From Peptostreptococcus canis (GTDB taxonomy: Bacteria > Bacillota > Clostridia > Peptostreptococcales > Peptostreptococcaceae), in assembly GCF_014229965.1 (NCBI RefSeq), contig NZ_JABGBW010000001.1, forward strand, positions 1-64,000: a stretch of 64,000 bases of DNA. The letters are read 5' to 3'. A program made the translations under genes and the position numbers. The stretch's first letter is position 1. Every line of letters begins with the position of its first letter. The notes beneath the pieces are model-generated. The model saw only the letters and a program-made list of their open reading frames with translations. It did not search any database and was not told the origin of the DNA. Below, in pieces: positions 8,069 to 16,943 of this stretch.

Positions 8069-9151
8069 ATGGCAGACATTTACAAGATTTTGACAATTAA
8101 TCCAGGATCGACTTCTACAAAAATTGCAGTATTTGATAATGATGTTGAAGTATTTGAAAAGACTCTTAGACATTCTTCTGATGAAATAGGTCAGTTTAAA
8201 AATATTTCTGATCAATTCAATTTCAGAAAGGATGTAATTGAAAGCGAGCTAAAAGCTGCAAATATAGATTTAAAAGATTTAAATTGTATTGTTGGTAGAG
8301 GTGGATTGCTTAAGCCTATAAAAGGTGGTACATATAGTGTTACTGAAAAAATGTTAGAAGATTTAAAAGTAGGGGTTTCAGGACAACACGCATCTAATTT
8401 AGGCGGAATAATAGCAAATGAGTTTTCGAAAGAACTGGGAGTTCCTGCATTTATTGTTGATCCAGTTGTAGTTGATGAGTTGAGTCCAATAGCGAGAATA
8501 TCAGGATTATCTGATATAGATAGAAGTAGTATTTTCCATGCTCTTAATCAGAAGGCTATAGCTAGAAGATATGCTGAGGAAGTTGGAAAGAAATATGAGG
8601 ATTTAAACTTGATTGTCGCTCATATGGGTGGCGGTATTTCAGTTGGTGCTCATCAAGCCGGTTCTGTAGTTGATGTTGCTAATGCGCTTGATGGTGAAGG
8701 ACCATTCTCACCTGAGAGAAGTGGCGGTGTACCAGTTGGTAAATTAGTAGAAATGTGCTATAGCGGAAAGTATACTATATATGATATGAAAAAAATGATC
8801 ACAGGTAAAGGCGGATTAGTTTCTTATCTTGATACTAACGATGCTAGAGAAGTTGAAGCCTTGATTGAAAAAGGTGATGAAAAAGCTAAGTTAGTATATG
8901 ATGCGATGGCATATCAGATTGCAAAAGAAATAGGCGCTTGTGCAGCTGTTTTAAAAGGTAAAGTGGATGCTATATTGCTAACAGGAGGAATAGCATATTC
9001 AAAATCTTTCACTAAAGAAATAACTGAAAGAGTTAACTTTATAAGTGAGGTAAAAATATATCCTGGAGAGGACGAAATGATAGCTCTTGCCCTAGGTGGT
9101 TTAAGGGTATTAAAGGGAGAAGAAAAAGCTCAGAATTACGACGAACAGTAA
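8069..9151 (+). CDS. buk: Butyrate kinase (branched-chain acid kinase)
   Basis: A 360-residue acetokinase-family enzyme that transfers phosphate from an acyl phosphate to ADP, giving ATP and a free acid. Visible motifs are the N-terminal INPGSTSTK phosphate-binding loop, [13 protein letters not shown], and the C-terminal LTGGIAYS. Length is normal for Buk. Start supported by AGGAGG. With the 2-oxoacid:ferredoxin oxidoreductase that follows and ptb at 53752, it completes oxidative fermentation of branched-chain amino acids to short acids. Isobutyrate kinase activity is possible. Confidence 0.94.
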   Translation: MADIYKILTINPGSTSTKIAVFDNDVEVFEKTLRHSSDEIGQFKNISDQFNFRKDVIESELKAANIDLKDLNCIVGRGGLLKPIKGGTYSVTEKMLEDLKVGVSGQHASNLGGIIANEFSKELGVPAFIVDPVVVDELSPIARISGLSDIDRSSIFHALNQKAIARRYAEEVGKKYEDLNLIVAHMGGGISVGAHQAGSVVDVANALDGEGPFSPERSGGVPVGKLVEMCYSGKYTIYDMKKMITGKGGLVSYLDTNDAREVEALIEKGDEKAKLVYDAMAYQIAKEIGACAAVLKGKVDAILLTGGIAYSKSFTKEITERVNFISEVKIYPGEDEMIALALGGLRVLKGEEKAQNYDEQ

Positions 9152-9195
9152 TCTGGCATGATTTGATAATCGATTAAGTTAATAATAAATTAGTT

Positions 9196-9224
9196 AGGTG
9201 TATCCATTTTATAAATGGATACCT
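9196..9224 (+). terminator. Hairpin after buk
   Basis: AGGTGTATCCATTT/AAATGGATACCT with a 3-base loop and one bulged G. No T run follows, so it may be a processing or stability hairpin, or a weak terminator. Confidence 0.45.
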
Positions 9225-9329
9225 ATAACTATGCAATTTCAATTAATAATAAAAAATATCAAATGAGAATGTTTTTTAAAACCCTTGTTATCTGGAGATT
9301 GAGAATTTTAGATAAATAAGGAGGTAAAA

Positions 9330-10004
9330 ATGAATAATAAGAGAATTAGAATAATAACAGGTCATTATGGAAGTGGAAAAAGCGAATTTTCAGTGAATTA
9401 TGCTTTGAAATTGAGAAAAGAGTTAGAAGGAAAACTTTCTCTTTCTGATCTGGATGTTGTGAATGTTTATTTTAGATCCAGAGGTCTAAAAAAATATTTG
9501 GAAGAAAACGGAATACATTTGATTGCTAGTTCGGTAGATGCACCCACTCTTGATATACCAGCATTATCAGCTGAAATTCATACGCCATTGTTGAATAAAG
9601 ATCATAATAACATAATTGATTTAGGTGGCGATAAGGTAGGAGCAACAGTAATAGCAAGATATAAAAATATGATAGATGATGATGACTATGACATGTTTTT
9701 TGTAGTCAATGCAAATAGGGAAAAAACGCAAACAGCTGAGGAAGTTATGAAGTATATTGATGATATAGAAATGGCTTCAAATTTGAAAGTGACAGGTCTA
9801 ATCAATAATACTCATATGCTTAAAGCAACTACAATAGAAGATTTAAAAAAAGGACAAAAAGTTTGTAGGGAGGTTTCAAAAGAAAGAAATATACCTATTA
9901 AATTTGTGTCTTGTCTAGAATCTTTAGTTGATCAGATACCGTCAGACTTTGAGGGAGAGGTTGTTCCAATCAAACTTCTTTTAAGGGACGAGTGGATGAT
10001 GTAG
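9330..10004 (+). CDS. P-loop ATPase of unknown role
   Basis: A 224-residue soluble protein with an N-terminal Walker A, GHYGSGKSEF (~residues 10-19), and a later hydrophobic strand with DLGGDKVGATV, resembling the CobQ/MinD/ParA group. Function is not known to me. Position just upstream of the ferredoxin oxidoreductase subunits, with similar spacing and an AGGAGGT binding site, suggests co-expression, perhaps in cofactor assembly or maturation; that is inference from context only. Confidence 0.75.
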   Translation: MNNKRIRIITGHYGSGKSEFSVNYALKLRKELEGKLSLSDLDVVNVYFRSRGLKKYLEENGIHLIASSVDAPTLDIPALSAEIHTPLLNKDHNNIIDLGGDKVGATVIARYKNMIDDDDYDMFFVVNANREKTQTAEEVMKYIDDIEMASNLKVTGLINNTHMLKATTIEDLKKGQKVCREVSKERNIPIKFVSCLESLVDQIPSDFEGEVVPIKLLLRDEWMM

Positions 10005-10062
10005 TTTGTGTTTTAAATAAATAAAATTTAGACTAATTTTAATTTTTAAGGAGGCAATACAA

Positions 10063-10278
10063 ATGGCTAAAGGTAGAGTGTCTTTTGATCAGAAGTACTG
10101 TAAAGGTTGTGGTCTTTGCATATCAGTATGTCCAAAAAAGATAATTGAGCTTGATATGTCAAAGGTTAATTCAAAGGGGTATAACCCTGCACATGTAGTA
10201 AGAATGGAAGACTGTATAGGTTGTGCAAGTTGTGCATTAATGTGTCCAGATGCAGTTATCACAGTTGAAAGAGATTAA
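10063..10278 (+). CDS. 2-oxoacid:ferredoxin oxidoreductase, delta (ferredoxin-like) subunit
   Basis: A 71-residue protein with two [4Fe-4S] motifs, CKGCGLCISVCP (~residues 15-26) and CIGCASCALMCP (~48-59). It carries electrons from the catalytic subunits toward ferredoxin. First of four consecutive subunit genes in the order delta, alpha, beta, gamma, the layout of 2-oxoisovalerate (Vor) or 2-oxoglutarate (Kor) enzymes. Confidence 0.92.
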   Translation: MAKGRVSFDQKYCKGCGLCISVCPKKIIELDMSKVNSKGYNPAHVVRMEDCIGCASCALMCPDAVITVERD

Positions 10279-10297
10279 TTATTAGGGGGGAATTTTA

Positions 10298-11359
10298 ATG
10301 GCTAAGATACTAATGAAAGGTAACGAAGCATTCGGTAAAGCTGCAATGGTTGCGGGCTGTAGACATTTCTTCGGTTACCCAATAACTCCACAGAGTGAGT
10401 TACCTGAATATTTATCAAGAGAATTACCAGCAATAGGTGGAACTTTCGTACAGGCAGAATCTGAAGTTGCTGCTATAAATATGGTTTATGGTGCAGGAGG
10501 TTGTGGTGCTAGAGTACTTACATCTTCATCTTCACCTGGTATAGCATTAAAGCAAGAAGGTATTACTTACTGTGCAGGTGCCGAGGTACCATGTGTTATA
10601 TTAAACGTAGTGAGAGGTGGCCCTGGTCTAGGTTCAATTCAGCCTTCACAGTCTGACTACTTCATGACTACAAGAGGTGGTGGTGATGGAGACTATAGAA
10701 CTCCAGTTTATGCTCCGGCAAGTGTTCAGGAAGCTTGTGATATGATAATTGATGCATTTGACGTTGCTGAAACATATAGAACTCCAGTTTTAGTATTATT
10801 AGATGGTATGATCGGACAGATGATGGAGCCGGTTGATTTCGAAAAGGAAAGAAAAGTTAGAAAATTGCCGCCAAAAGATTGGGCAACTACTGGTACAAAA
10901 GGTGAAAGAAAGCCTAATATTATAAACTCTTTATACCTTTCTCCAGAAATACTTGAAGAACATAACTACCATCTACAGAGAAAGTATGATTTAATAGAAA
11001 AAGAAGAAGTACAGTATGAAATGGATAGAACAGAAGATGCTGAACTTGTATTTGTAGCTTATGGAACAATGGCAAGAGTTGTTAAGAATTGTGTAAATGA
11101 TTTACGTGAAGAAGGATATAAAGTTGGTTTAATAAGACCTAAGACAGTATGGCCATATCCTTATCAGGCGTTTGATGAGATACCAGCTTGTAAAAATTTA
11201 TTTGTAGTTGAAATGAGTTTAGGACAGATGGTAGAAGATGTTAAGTTAGGTTCTAATGGAAGATATCCAGTTCATTTCTATGGAAGACCAGGTGGTATGG
11301 TTCCAGAACCAAAAGAAATCATGGCAAGAGCGAAAGATATTATGGGAGGTGTTAAGTAA
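10298..11359 (+). CDS. 2-oxoacid:ferredoxin oxidoreductase, alpha subunit (Vor/Kor type)
   Basis: A 353-residue subunit carrying the pyrimidine-binding part of the thiamine diphosphate enzyme. It shows FGYPITPQSE near the N-terminus, the ESEVAAINMVYGAG segment with the conserved catalytic Glu, and the C-terminal transketolase-C-like region (VAYGTMARV). The four-gene split enzyme oxidatively decarboxylates a 2-oxoacid to an acyl-CoA and reduces ferredoxin. With buk nearby, a branched-chain 2-oxoacid is the likely substrate (inference). The stop overlaps the next start by one base. Confidence 0.9.
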   Translation: MAKILMKGNEAFGKAAMVAGCRHFFGYPITPQSELPEYLSRELPAIGGTFVQAESEVAAINMVYGAGGCGARVLTSSSSPGIALKQEGITYCAGAEVPCVILNVVRGGPGLGSIQPSQSDYFMTTRGGGDGDYRTPVYAPASVQEACDMIIDAFDVAETYRTPVLVLLDGMIGQMMEPVDFEKERKVRKLPPKDWATTGTKGERKPNIINSLYLSPEILEEHNYHLQRKYDLIEKEEVQYEMDRTEDAELVFVAYGTMARVVKNCVNDLREEGYKVGLIRPKTVWPYPYQAFDEIPACKNLFVVEMSLGQMVEDVKLGSNGRYPVHFYGRPGGMVPEPKEIMARAKDIMGGVK

Positions 11360-12120
11360 TGGCTGTAATTTTCAAAAAAACAAAAGGCTTAACAGATGCA
11401 CAGACACATTACTGTCCAGGATGTACTCATGGTATTATCCACAGACTAGTTGCTGAAGTATTAGAAGAAATGGACGTACTAGGAACTTCAATTGGTGTTG
11501 CTCCGGTTGGATGTTCAGTACTTGCATATAATTATTTTAACTGCGATATGCATGAAGCTGCTCATGGTAGAGCTCCTGCTGTTGCAACAGGTATTAAAAG
11601 AGTATTCCCAGAGCATACTGTATTTACTTATCAGGGAGATGGTGACCTTGCATCAATTGGTACTGCTGAGATAGTTCATGCAGCGAACAGAGGTGAAAAT
11701 ATCACTGTAATATTTGTAAATAATACTACTTATGGTATGACTGGTGGACAGATGGCTCCTACTACACTTATAGGTGAAAAAGCTACAACTTGTCAGGGCG
11801 GTAGAGATCCTAAACTTCATGGTTATCCAATTAGAATAGCTGAAATGTTATCAACTTTAACTGGTGCGGTTTATGTAGAAAGAGTTAGAGTAGATACTCC
11901 GGGGGAAGTTAGAAAGGCTAAAAAAGCAATAAGAAAAGCATTTGATGTTCAGATGGCTGGATTAGGGTTCTCAATAGTAGAAGTTCTATCAACTTGTCCG
12001 ACTAACTGGGGTAAAACAGCTCCAGATGCTCTTCAGTGGTTAAGAGACAATATGGTTCCATATTACCCAGTTCAGAATTTCAGAAATATTGATATAGAAG
12101 CTGCAAAGGAGGAAAAGTAA
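11359..12120 (+). CDS. 2-oxoacid:ferredoxin oxidoreductase, beta subunit (ThDP-binding)
   Basis: A 253-residue subunit with the thiamine diphosphate/Mg motif, GDGDLASIG (~residues 94-102) followed by VNNTTYGMTGGQ, and an N-terminal CPGCTHG cluster-associated motif. ATG overlaps the alpha stop (TAATG), indicating translational coupling; no gap separates it from the gamma subunit. Confidence 0.93.
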   Translation: MAVIFKKTKGLTDAQTHYCPGCTHGIIHRLVAEVLEEMDVLGTSIGVAPVGCSVLAYNYFNCDMHEAAHGRAPAVATGIKRVFPEHTVFTYQGDGDLASIGTAEIVHAANRGENITVIFVNNTTYGMTGGQMAPTTLIGEKATTCQGGRDPKLHGYPIRIAEMLSTLTGAVYVERVRVDTPGEVRKAKKAIRKAFDVQMAGLGFSIVEVLSTCPTNWGKTAPDALQWLRDNMVPYYPVQNFRNIDIEAAKEEK

Positions 12121-12675
12121 ATGAGTACATCTAGAGTTATTTGTGCAGGTTTCGGTGGACAGGGTGTAATGTCTATGGGTCAGTTAATGACTTATGCTGG
12201 AATGTTAGAAAATAAGGAAGTTTCTTGGTTACCTTCTTATGGTCCAGAAATGCGTGGTGGTACAGCTAACTGTTCTGTTACAATTTCTGATGAACCAGTT
12301 GGTTCTCCAATTATTACTGATGATGCAACGGCTGCAATAATAATGAATTCACCTTCATTAGTTAAATTTCAGGGAGATGTAGTTCCAGGAGGAGTTATTC
12401 TTATAAATAGTTCTCTGATTCATGAAAAATGTGAAAGAGACGATATACAGGCTTACTATGTAGATGCATTAGAAATATCTAAAGAATTAGGTGGAACAAA
12501 ATTTGCTAATATGGTAATGTTAGGAGCTTTCCTTGCTATAGACGATAGTGTTAATATAGATTCTGTTCTTGAAGCATTCAAAAAGGTATTTGGAAAGAGC
12601 AAAGAAAAATTCATACCAGTTAATAGACAGGCATTAGAGGCTGGATATAATGCTGTTATGAGTCAGAAAAAATAA
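12121..12675 (+). CDS. 2-oxoacid:ferredoxin oxidoreductase, gamma subunit
   Basis: A 184-residue subunit of the POR gamma family: N-terminal GFGGQGVMSMG CoA-binding-type loop, then PSYGPEMRGGTANC. The start follows the beta stop directly, with AAAGGAGG inside the beta gene. It is the last gene of the operon and is followed by a strong terminator. CAG for Gln is common here, as in the dehydratase operon and gdh, unlike most of the window, which fits high expression. Confidence 0.93.
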   Translation: MSTSRVICAGFGGQGVMSMGQLMTYAGMLENKEVSWLPSYGPEMRGGTANCSVTISDEPVGSPIITDDATAAIIMNSPSLVKFQGDVVPGGVILINSSLIHEKCERDDIQAYYVDALEISKELGGTKFANMVMLGAFLAIDDSVNIDSVLEAFKKVFGKSKEKFIPVNRQALEAGYNAVMSQKK

Positions 12676-12704
12676 TATATATTAATAGTTAATATAAGTT
12701 AATT

Positions 12705-12735
12705 AAAGGATGGATTTTTATATCCATCCTTTTTG
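12705..12735 (+). terminator. Terminator of the oxidoreductase operon
   Basis: AAAGGATGGAT/ATCCATCCTTT stem with a short T-rich loop and TTTTT tail. Confidence 0.9.
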
Positions 12736-12870
12736 AGTTCACCTTCCAAAATGTATTTTTTGATATAAATTTGATATAAAAAAGTATTATAAACTTAGTA
12801 ATATAAAGAAAAAATAAAGATTATGTGATAAAATATATTGTATAAGTAATCAAAAATGAGGAGAATAAAA

Positions 12871-14220
12871 ATGAGGAAATATTTTGGAACAGATGGAGTT
12901 AGAGGAATTGCAAATACAGAATTAACATGTGAACTAGCATATAAATTAGGAAGAGCAGGTGGATATGTTCTTACTGATGGAAAAGAAAAGGTAAGCGTGG
13001 TAGTAGGTAGAGATACAAGAATTTCGGGTGACATGCTTGAATCAGCACTTATATCAGGATTGATGTCCGTTGGATGTAATGTAATTACAGTAGGGATAGT
13101 ACCAACTCCGGCAGTGGCTTATTTAACCAGAAAATATGGTGCAGACTGCGGTGTTGTTATTTCTGCATCACATAATCCGGTTGAATTTAACGGTATAAAA
13201 TTCTTTAATAAAGATGGTTTTAAGTTAGCTGATGATGTAGAACTGGAAATTGAAAAATACATTGATAATATAGATGCTGTGGATTCACATCCCGTTGGAG
13301 ATAAAGTGGGTAAAAAAATGTTCATGCATGATGCTTTGAAAGACTATGTTGAATATATTACATCTCATATTAAAATTAATTTTGACGGAATTAAGGTTGT
13401 TTTAGATTGTGCAAATGGGGCTGCATATAAGGTTGCACCAATGGCGTTTAGAGCTTTGGGAGCAGAAGTTGTTGAGATGAACTGTAAGCCCGATGGAAAT
13501 AATATAAATTATGAATGTGGATCTACTCATCCGGAAGGCCTTCAAAAAAAAGTTGTAGAAGTAGGCGCAGATATGGGGATGGCTTATGATGGAGATGCGG
13601 ATAGACTTATAGCCGTTGATGGAAACGGAAATATAGTTGATGGCGATAAAATTATGATTATGAGTGCTATTAACATGAAGAAAAAAGGTATGCTAAAAAA
13701 AGATACATTAGTTGTGACAGTGATGAGTAATATAGGTCTCGTTATTGCTGCAAAAGAAAATGGAATCAGTCTTTCTACTACAAAAGTTGGTGATAGGTAT
13801 GTACTGGAGGAAATGATAAAAGAAGGTTATTCATTAGGTGGAGAACAGTCCGGGCATTTGGTTTTTCTGGATTATAATACTACAGGGGATGGAACTATGT
13901 CATCATTAATATTGGCTTCAATACTGCAAGAAGAAAAAATGACACTTGCTAAAATGTCAGAAGTAATGGATCAATATCCACAAGTATTGATAAATGTAAA
14001 GGTTAAGAATGAGTTCAAGAATTCCTATATGGATTTTGAAGAAATTTCAAATGAAATAAATAGAATTGAAGAAGAAATGAATGGAAAGGGAAGGGTTCTT
14101 ATCAGATCTTCCGGAACAGAACCTCTTGTAAGAGTTATGTTGGAGGGTAAGGATCAGGAGTATATATATTCTCTTGCTAAGGGATTGGCAAATATAATCG
14201 ATGAAAAAATAGGTTGTTAA
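12871..14220 (+). CDS. glmM: Phosphoglucosamine mutase
   Basis: A 449-residue alpha-D-phosphohexomutase converting GlcN-6-P to GlcN-1-P for peptidoglycan precursor synthesis. Motifs: N-terminal FGTDGVRG; phosphoserine loop SASHNP (~residue 100); metal loop DGDADR; sugar-binding GGEQSGH; phosphate-binding RSSGTEPLVRV near the C-terminus. I chose the ATG at 12871 (product MRKYFGTDG), not the in-frame ATG at 12856, because GAGGAG lies just upstream and the family starts there. glmS follows, so the amino-sugar pathway is clustered. Confidence 0.96.
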   Translation: MRKYFGTDGVRGIANTELTCELAYKLGRAGGYVLTDGKEKVSVVVGRDTRISGDMLESALISGLMSVGCNVITVGIVPTPAVAYLTRKYGADCGVVISASHNPVEFNGIKFFNKDGFKLADDVELEIEKYIDNIDAVDSHPVGDKVGKKMFMHDALKDYVEYITSHIKINFDGIKVVLDCANGAAYKVAPMAFRALGAEVVEMNCKPDGNNINYECGSTHPEGLQKKVVEVGADMGMAYDGDADRLIAVDGNGNIVDGDKIMIMSAINMKKKGMLKKDTLVVTVMSNIGLVIAAKENGISLSTTKVGDRYVLEEMIKEGYSLGGEQSGHLVFLDYNTTGDGTMSSLILASILQEEKMTLAKMSEVMDQYPQVLINVKVKNEFKNSYMDFEEISNEINRIEEEMNGKGRVLIRSSGTEPLVRVMLEGKDQEYIYSLAKGLANIIDEKIGC

Positions 14221-14248
14221 TTCTTGAGTATAAAATCATACTTGTATT

Positions 14249-14302
14249 AAGGAGCTGATCTATAAGTAAAAGATATCCACTTTTGAATCAGTTCCTTTTT
14301 TA
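14249..14302 (+). terminator. Terminator after glmM
   Basis: AAGGAGCTGAT pairs with ATCAGTTCCTT, with an additional inner AAGT/ACTT helix and a TTTTTT tail. Confidence 0.85.
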
Positions 14303-14347
14303 TTAAGGTTTAATTTAATAATTTTTGTTAAAATATAAAAAATAGGT

Positions 14348-14377
14348 TTGATTTTTAGTGGACTTATTTGATATAAT
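14348..14377 (+). promoter_or_regulatory. Probable glmS promoter
   Basis: TTGATT (14348-14353), an 18-base spacer and extended -10 TGATATAAT (TATAAT at 14372-14377). It lies ahead of the hairpin and the glmS ribozyme. Confidence 0.6.
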
Positions 14378-14399
14378 TAATTGTTAAGTAAAAAATCTG

Positions 14400-14441
14400 T
14401 TTTGCAACTTTTCTTTTTTGGGTTGCAAAATCTTTTATTTT
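14400..14441 (+). terminator. Terminator-like hairpin in the glmS leader
   Basis: TTTTGCAAC (14400-14408) pairs perfectly with GTTGCAAAA (14422-14430), followed by TCTTTTATTTTT. It sits between the promoter and the ribozyme, so it could attenuate or simply stabilise the leader. Confidence 0.5.
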
Positions 14442-14510
14442 TAAGGATTTTTGTTATAACATTAAAAAATAAAGAATTTGGTCAAATACAAAGTAAAGGG
14501 ATTTTTTCTC

Positions 14511-14695
14511 TAGCGCCAGAACTACCTGAAAAATTCTGTGAATTTATGAATAGATATTAATTTTATGGTAGTTGACGAGGACGAAGTTTATCGAAAATTC
14601 GGCGGATGCTTCGCGGAATGCCTGTTTCCGAACTGTCTCACAAAACTTGAAAGAAATTTCATCGACAAAAGAGACTCAACAGGTGACCAATTCTT
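14511..14695 (+). ncRNA. glmS ribozyme (GlcN-6-P-responsive self-cleaving RNA)
   Basis: The sequence starts with TAGCGCCAGAACTACC at 14511, the conserved cleavage-site core AGCGCCAGAACU. It continues with GACGAGGACGAAGTTTATCG, CGGCGGATGCTTCGCGGAATGCC and ends with GACTCAACAGGTGACC, matching the conserved P2-P4 elements of the glmS ribozyme. It lies directly upstream of glmS. In this class glucosamine-6-phosphate acts as a catalytic cofactor, and cleavage destabilises the mRNA. Confidence 0.95.
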
Positions 14696-14718
14696 AAAAA
14701 AATTTAGGAGGTACCAGT

Positions 14719-16545
14719 ATGTGTGGTATAGTTGGTTATATAGGTAATAGAAAGGCTAGTGACGTGATATCCGAAGGTCTTTCTAAATTGGAGTACAGAG
14801 GATATGATTCGGCAGGTATTGCAGTTTATAATAATGGTAATATCGAAATAAGAAAGCATAAAGGAAGACTTGCAGTATTGGAAGAATCTTTAGCCAAAAA
14901 TCCGATTGATGGAAATCTAGGAATAGGTCATACTAGATGGGCAACTCATGGAGAACCTTCAGATGTTAATTCTCATCCACATTTTAATGAAGAAAAGACA
15001 ATTGCAGTTGTTCATAATGGTATAATTGAGAATTATGCTGAATTAAAAGAAAAACTGATAAATGACGGGGTAACTTTCATATCAAAAACAGATACTGAAG
15101 TAATACCACATTTAGTATCTAAATTTTATAAAGGTAACTTATTGGACGCCGTTTATAATGTTTTAGATGAGATTAGGGGAGCTTATGCACTTGGGATAAT
15201 GGCCAAAGACTCACCAAATGAATTGATTGCGGTTAGAAAAGATTCCCCGCTTATAATAGGCGTAGGAGATGGTGAATATTTTATTGCATCTGATATACCG
15301 GCGATATTAAAATATACAAGAGACGTATATTTTATGGAAAATGGTGAAGTTGCCCATATTGAAGGTAATAATATAAAAATTTATGATGAAAAAAGAAATC
15401 TTGTTGAAAAAGATGTATTTCATGTTAATTGGGATATAGAAGCCGCCTCAAAAGGTGGATTTGACTGTTTTATGAATAAGGAAATTCATGAGCAACCTCA
15501 GGGGATAAAAGATACTATTGAAAGAAGATTGGATAGTAATGGTAAAATACATTTAGATGATATTAAAATAACCAGAGAAGAACTTAATAATATAAATAGA
15601 ATATATATAGTAGCTTGTGGTACCGCATACCATGCCGGAATGCTAGGGAAATACGCCATTGAAAAATTGATGAAGGTTCCGGTAATAACAGATATTGCAT
15701 CTGAATTTAGGTATGGTCAAAATTTTGTGGATGATAAATCCCTTGTAATTCTTGTAAGCCAATCCGGTGAAACAGCAGATACATTGGCCGTACTTAGAGA
15801 TTCAAAAGCTAAGGGAGCCAGAATTTTATCCGTGACAAATGTTGTAGGATCATCAATAGCAAGAGAATCTGATGATGTATTTTATACTTGGGCAGGTCCG
15901 GAAATAGCAGTTGCCTCTACAAAAGCATATACTACTCAGATTGTTTCACTTTATATGATAGCATTAGATTTTGCATTAAAGATGGATACAATAGATGAAA
16001 AAGAATATAAAAAGATTCTTGATGAAATGCGTGAATTACCTGAAAAAATCCAGCAGATTTTAAATAATAAAGACTATATAAAGGATTTAGTAAAGGATCT
16101 AGTTGCTAAAGAACATGTATTTTATCTGGGAAGAGGTATAGATTATGGGCTTTCTTTAGAAGGGTCTTTAAAATTAAAGGAAATTTCCTATATTCATTCG
16201 GAAGCATTTGCAGCCGGTGAGTTAAAGCATGGTACTATAGCTTTAATTGAAAAAGATACTCCGGTTATATCTATTGCTACTCAAAGTTATCTTTTTGAGA
16301 AGATGGTTTCTAATATGGAGGAAGTAAGAGCAAGAGGTGCAAATGTGATTGCTATAGCAAAAGAAGGAAATAAGGTAGTTGAAAAAGTTTCGGACAAGGT
16401 TATTTATATACCGGAGTCTTCTGATTTTGTGGCACCTGTTTTAGCAATAGTTCCGATGCAGTTGATGGCTTATTATATTTCATCTATGAAAGGATTGGAT
16501 GTAGATAAGCCTAGAAATTTAGCGAAATCAGTTACGGTAGAATAA
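14719..16545 (+). CDS. glmS: Glutamine--fructose-6-phosphate aminotransferase (isomerizing)
   Basis: A 608-residue cytoplasmic enzyme making GlcN-6-P from Fru-6-P and glutamine. After Met removal, Cys1 of CGIVGYIG is the glutaminase nucleophile. The Ntn domain spans ~1-240 (GHTRWATHG, HNGIIENY), and two SIS isomerase domains fill the rest (VACGTAYHAG, SQSGETADT, KEISYIHSEAFAAGELKHG). It ends in DKPRNLAKSVTVE, the usual C-terminus. Start is confirmed by AGGAGGT. It is controlled by the upstream ribozyme and followed by a long hairpin terminator. Confidence 0.97.
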   Translation: MCGIVGYIGNRKASDVISEGLSKLEYRGYDSAGIAVYNNGNIEIRKHKGRLAVLEESLAKNPIDGNLGIGHTRWATHGEPSDVNSHPHFNEEKTIAVVHNGIIENYAELKEKLINDGVTFISKTDTEVIPHLVSKFYKGNLLDAVYNVLDEIRGAYALGIMAKDSPNELIAVRKDSPLIIGVGDGEYFIASDIPAILKYTRDVYFMENGEVAHIEGNNIKIYDEKRNLVEKDVFHVNWDIEAASKGGFDCFMNKEIHEQPQGIKDTIERRLDSNGKIHLDDIKITREELNNINRIYIVACGTAYHAGMLGKYAIEKLMKVPVITDIASEFRYGQNFVDDKSLVILVSQSGETADTLAVLRDSKAKGARILSVTNVVGSSIARESDDVFYTWAGPEIAVASTKAYTTQIVSLYMIALDFALKMDTIDEKEYKKILDEMRELPEKIQQILNNKDYIKDLVKDLVAKEHVFYLGRGIDYGLSLEGSLKLKEISYIHSEAFAAGELKHGTIALIEKDTPVISIATQSYLFEKMVSNMEEVRARGANVIAIAKEGNKVVEKVSDKVIYIPESSDFVAPVLAIVPMQLMAYYISSMKGLDVDKPRNLAKSVTVE

Positions 16546-16626
16546 AAATGACTGGAAATTTTAATATGAAAATTAACTAATGTATTTGTAGAATATAAAT
16601 TTATTACATATTTTAAAAACATAATA

Positions 16627-16692
16627 AGCACAAAACATTTTGAGAGGAGAGTTTAAACCTTTCCTTCTCTAATGTTTTTTGTGTTTTTTTGT
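16627..16692 (+). terminator. Terminator after glmS
   Basis: A long interrupted stem: GCACAAAACATT with AATGTTTTTTGTG, and GAGAGGAG with CTTCTCT inside, ending in TTTTTTT. Confidence 0.85.
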
Positions 16693-16700
16693 GATATATG

Positions 16701-16729
16701 TTGACATATTGATAAAATAAGTATATAAA
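16701..16729 (+). promoter_or_regulatory. Probable murA promoter
   Basis: TTGACA (16701-16706), 17-base spacer, TATAAA (16724-16729). It is ~215 bases upstream of murA, leaving a long leader in which I see no known element. Confidence 0.65.
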
Positions 16730-16943
16730 AGTATAGTAGGCATTTATACTCATTTATAAAATATATATTCTTTGAATGAATTTTAAGAAGGTTAGTTTAA
16801 TAAAAATTGGTAAAATATGTGGTTTTATTAAACGTACATATTTATAATATATGTTTTATAAATGAAGATAAATAAACTCGTTTTGAGATGTTAATTTTAT
16901 ATTAGTTATGTAGTTTAAGTGATATGTTTAAGGGAGTAGAATT

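Noticed and set aside
9154-9169. TGGCATG-N4 sequence after buk that looks like a sigma-54 -24 element
   Set aside because: The -12 part reads GATAA and lacks the invariant GC.
14565-14747. 60-residue ORF upstream of glmS
   Set aside because: It lies over the conserved glmS ribozyme and has no Shine-Dalgarno.
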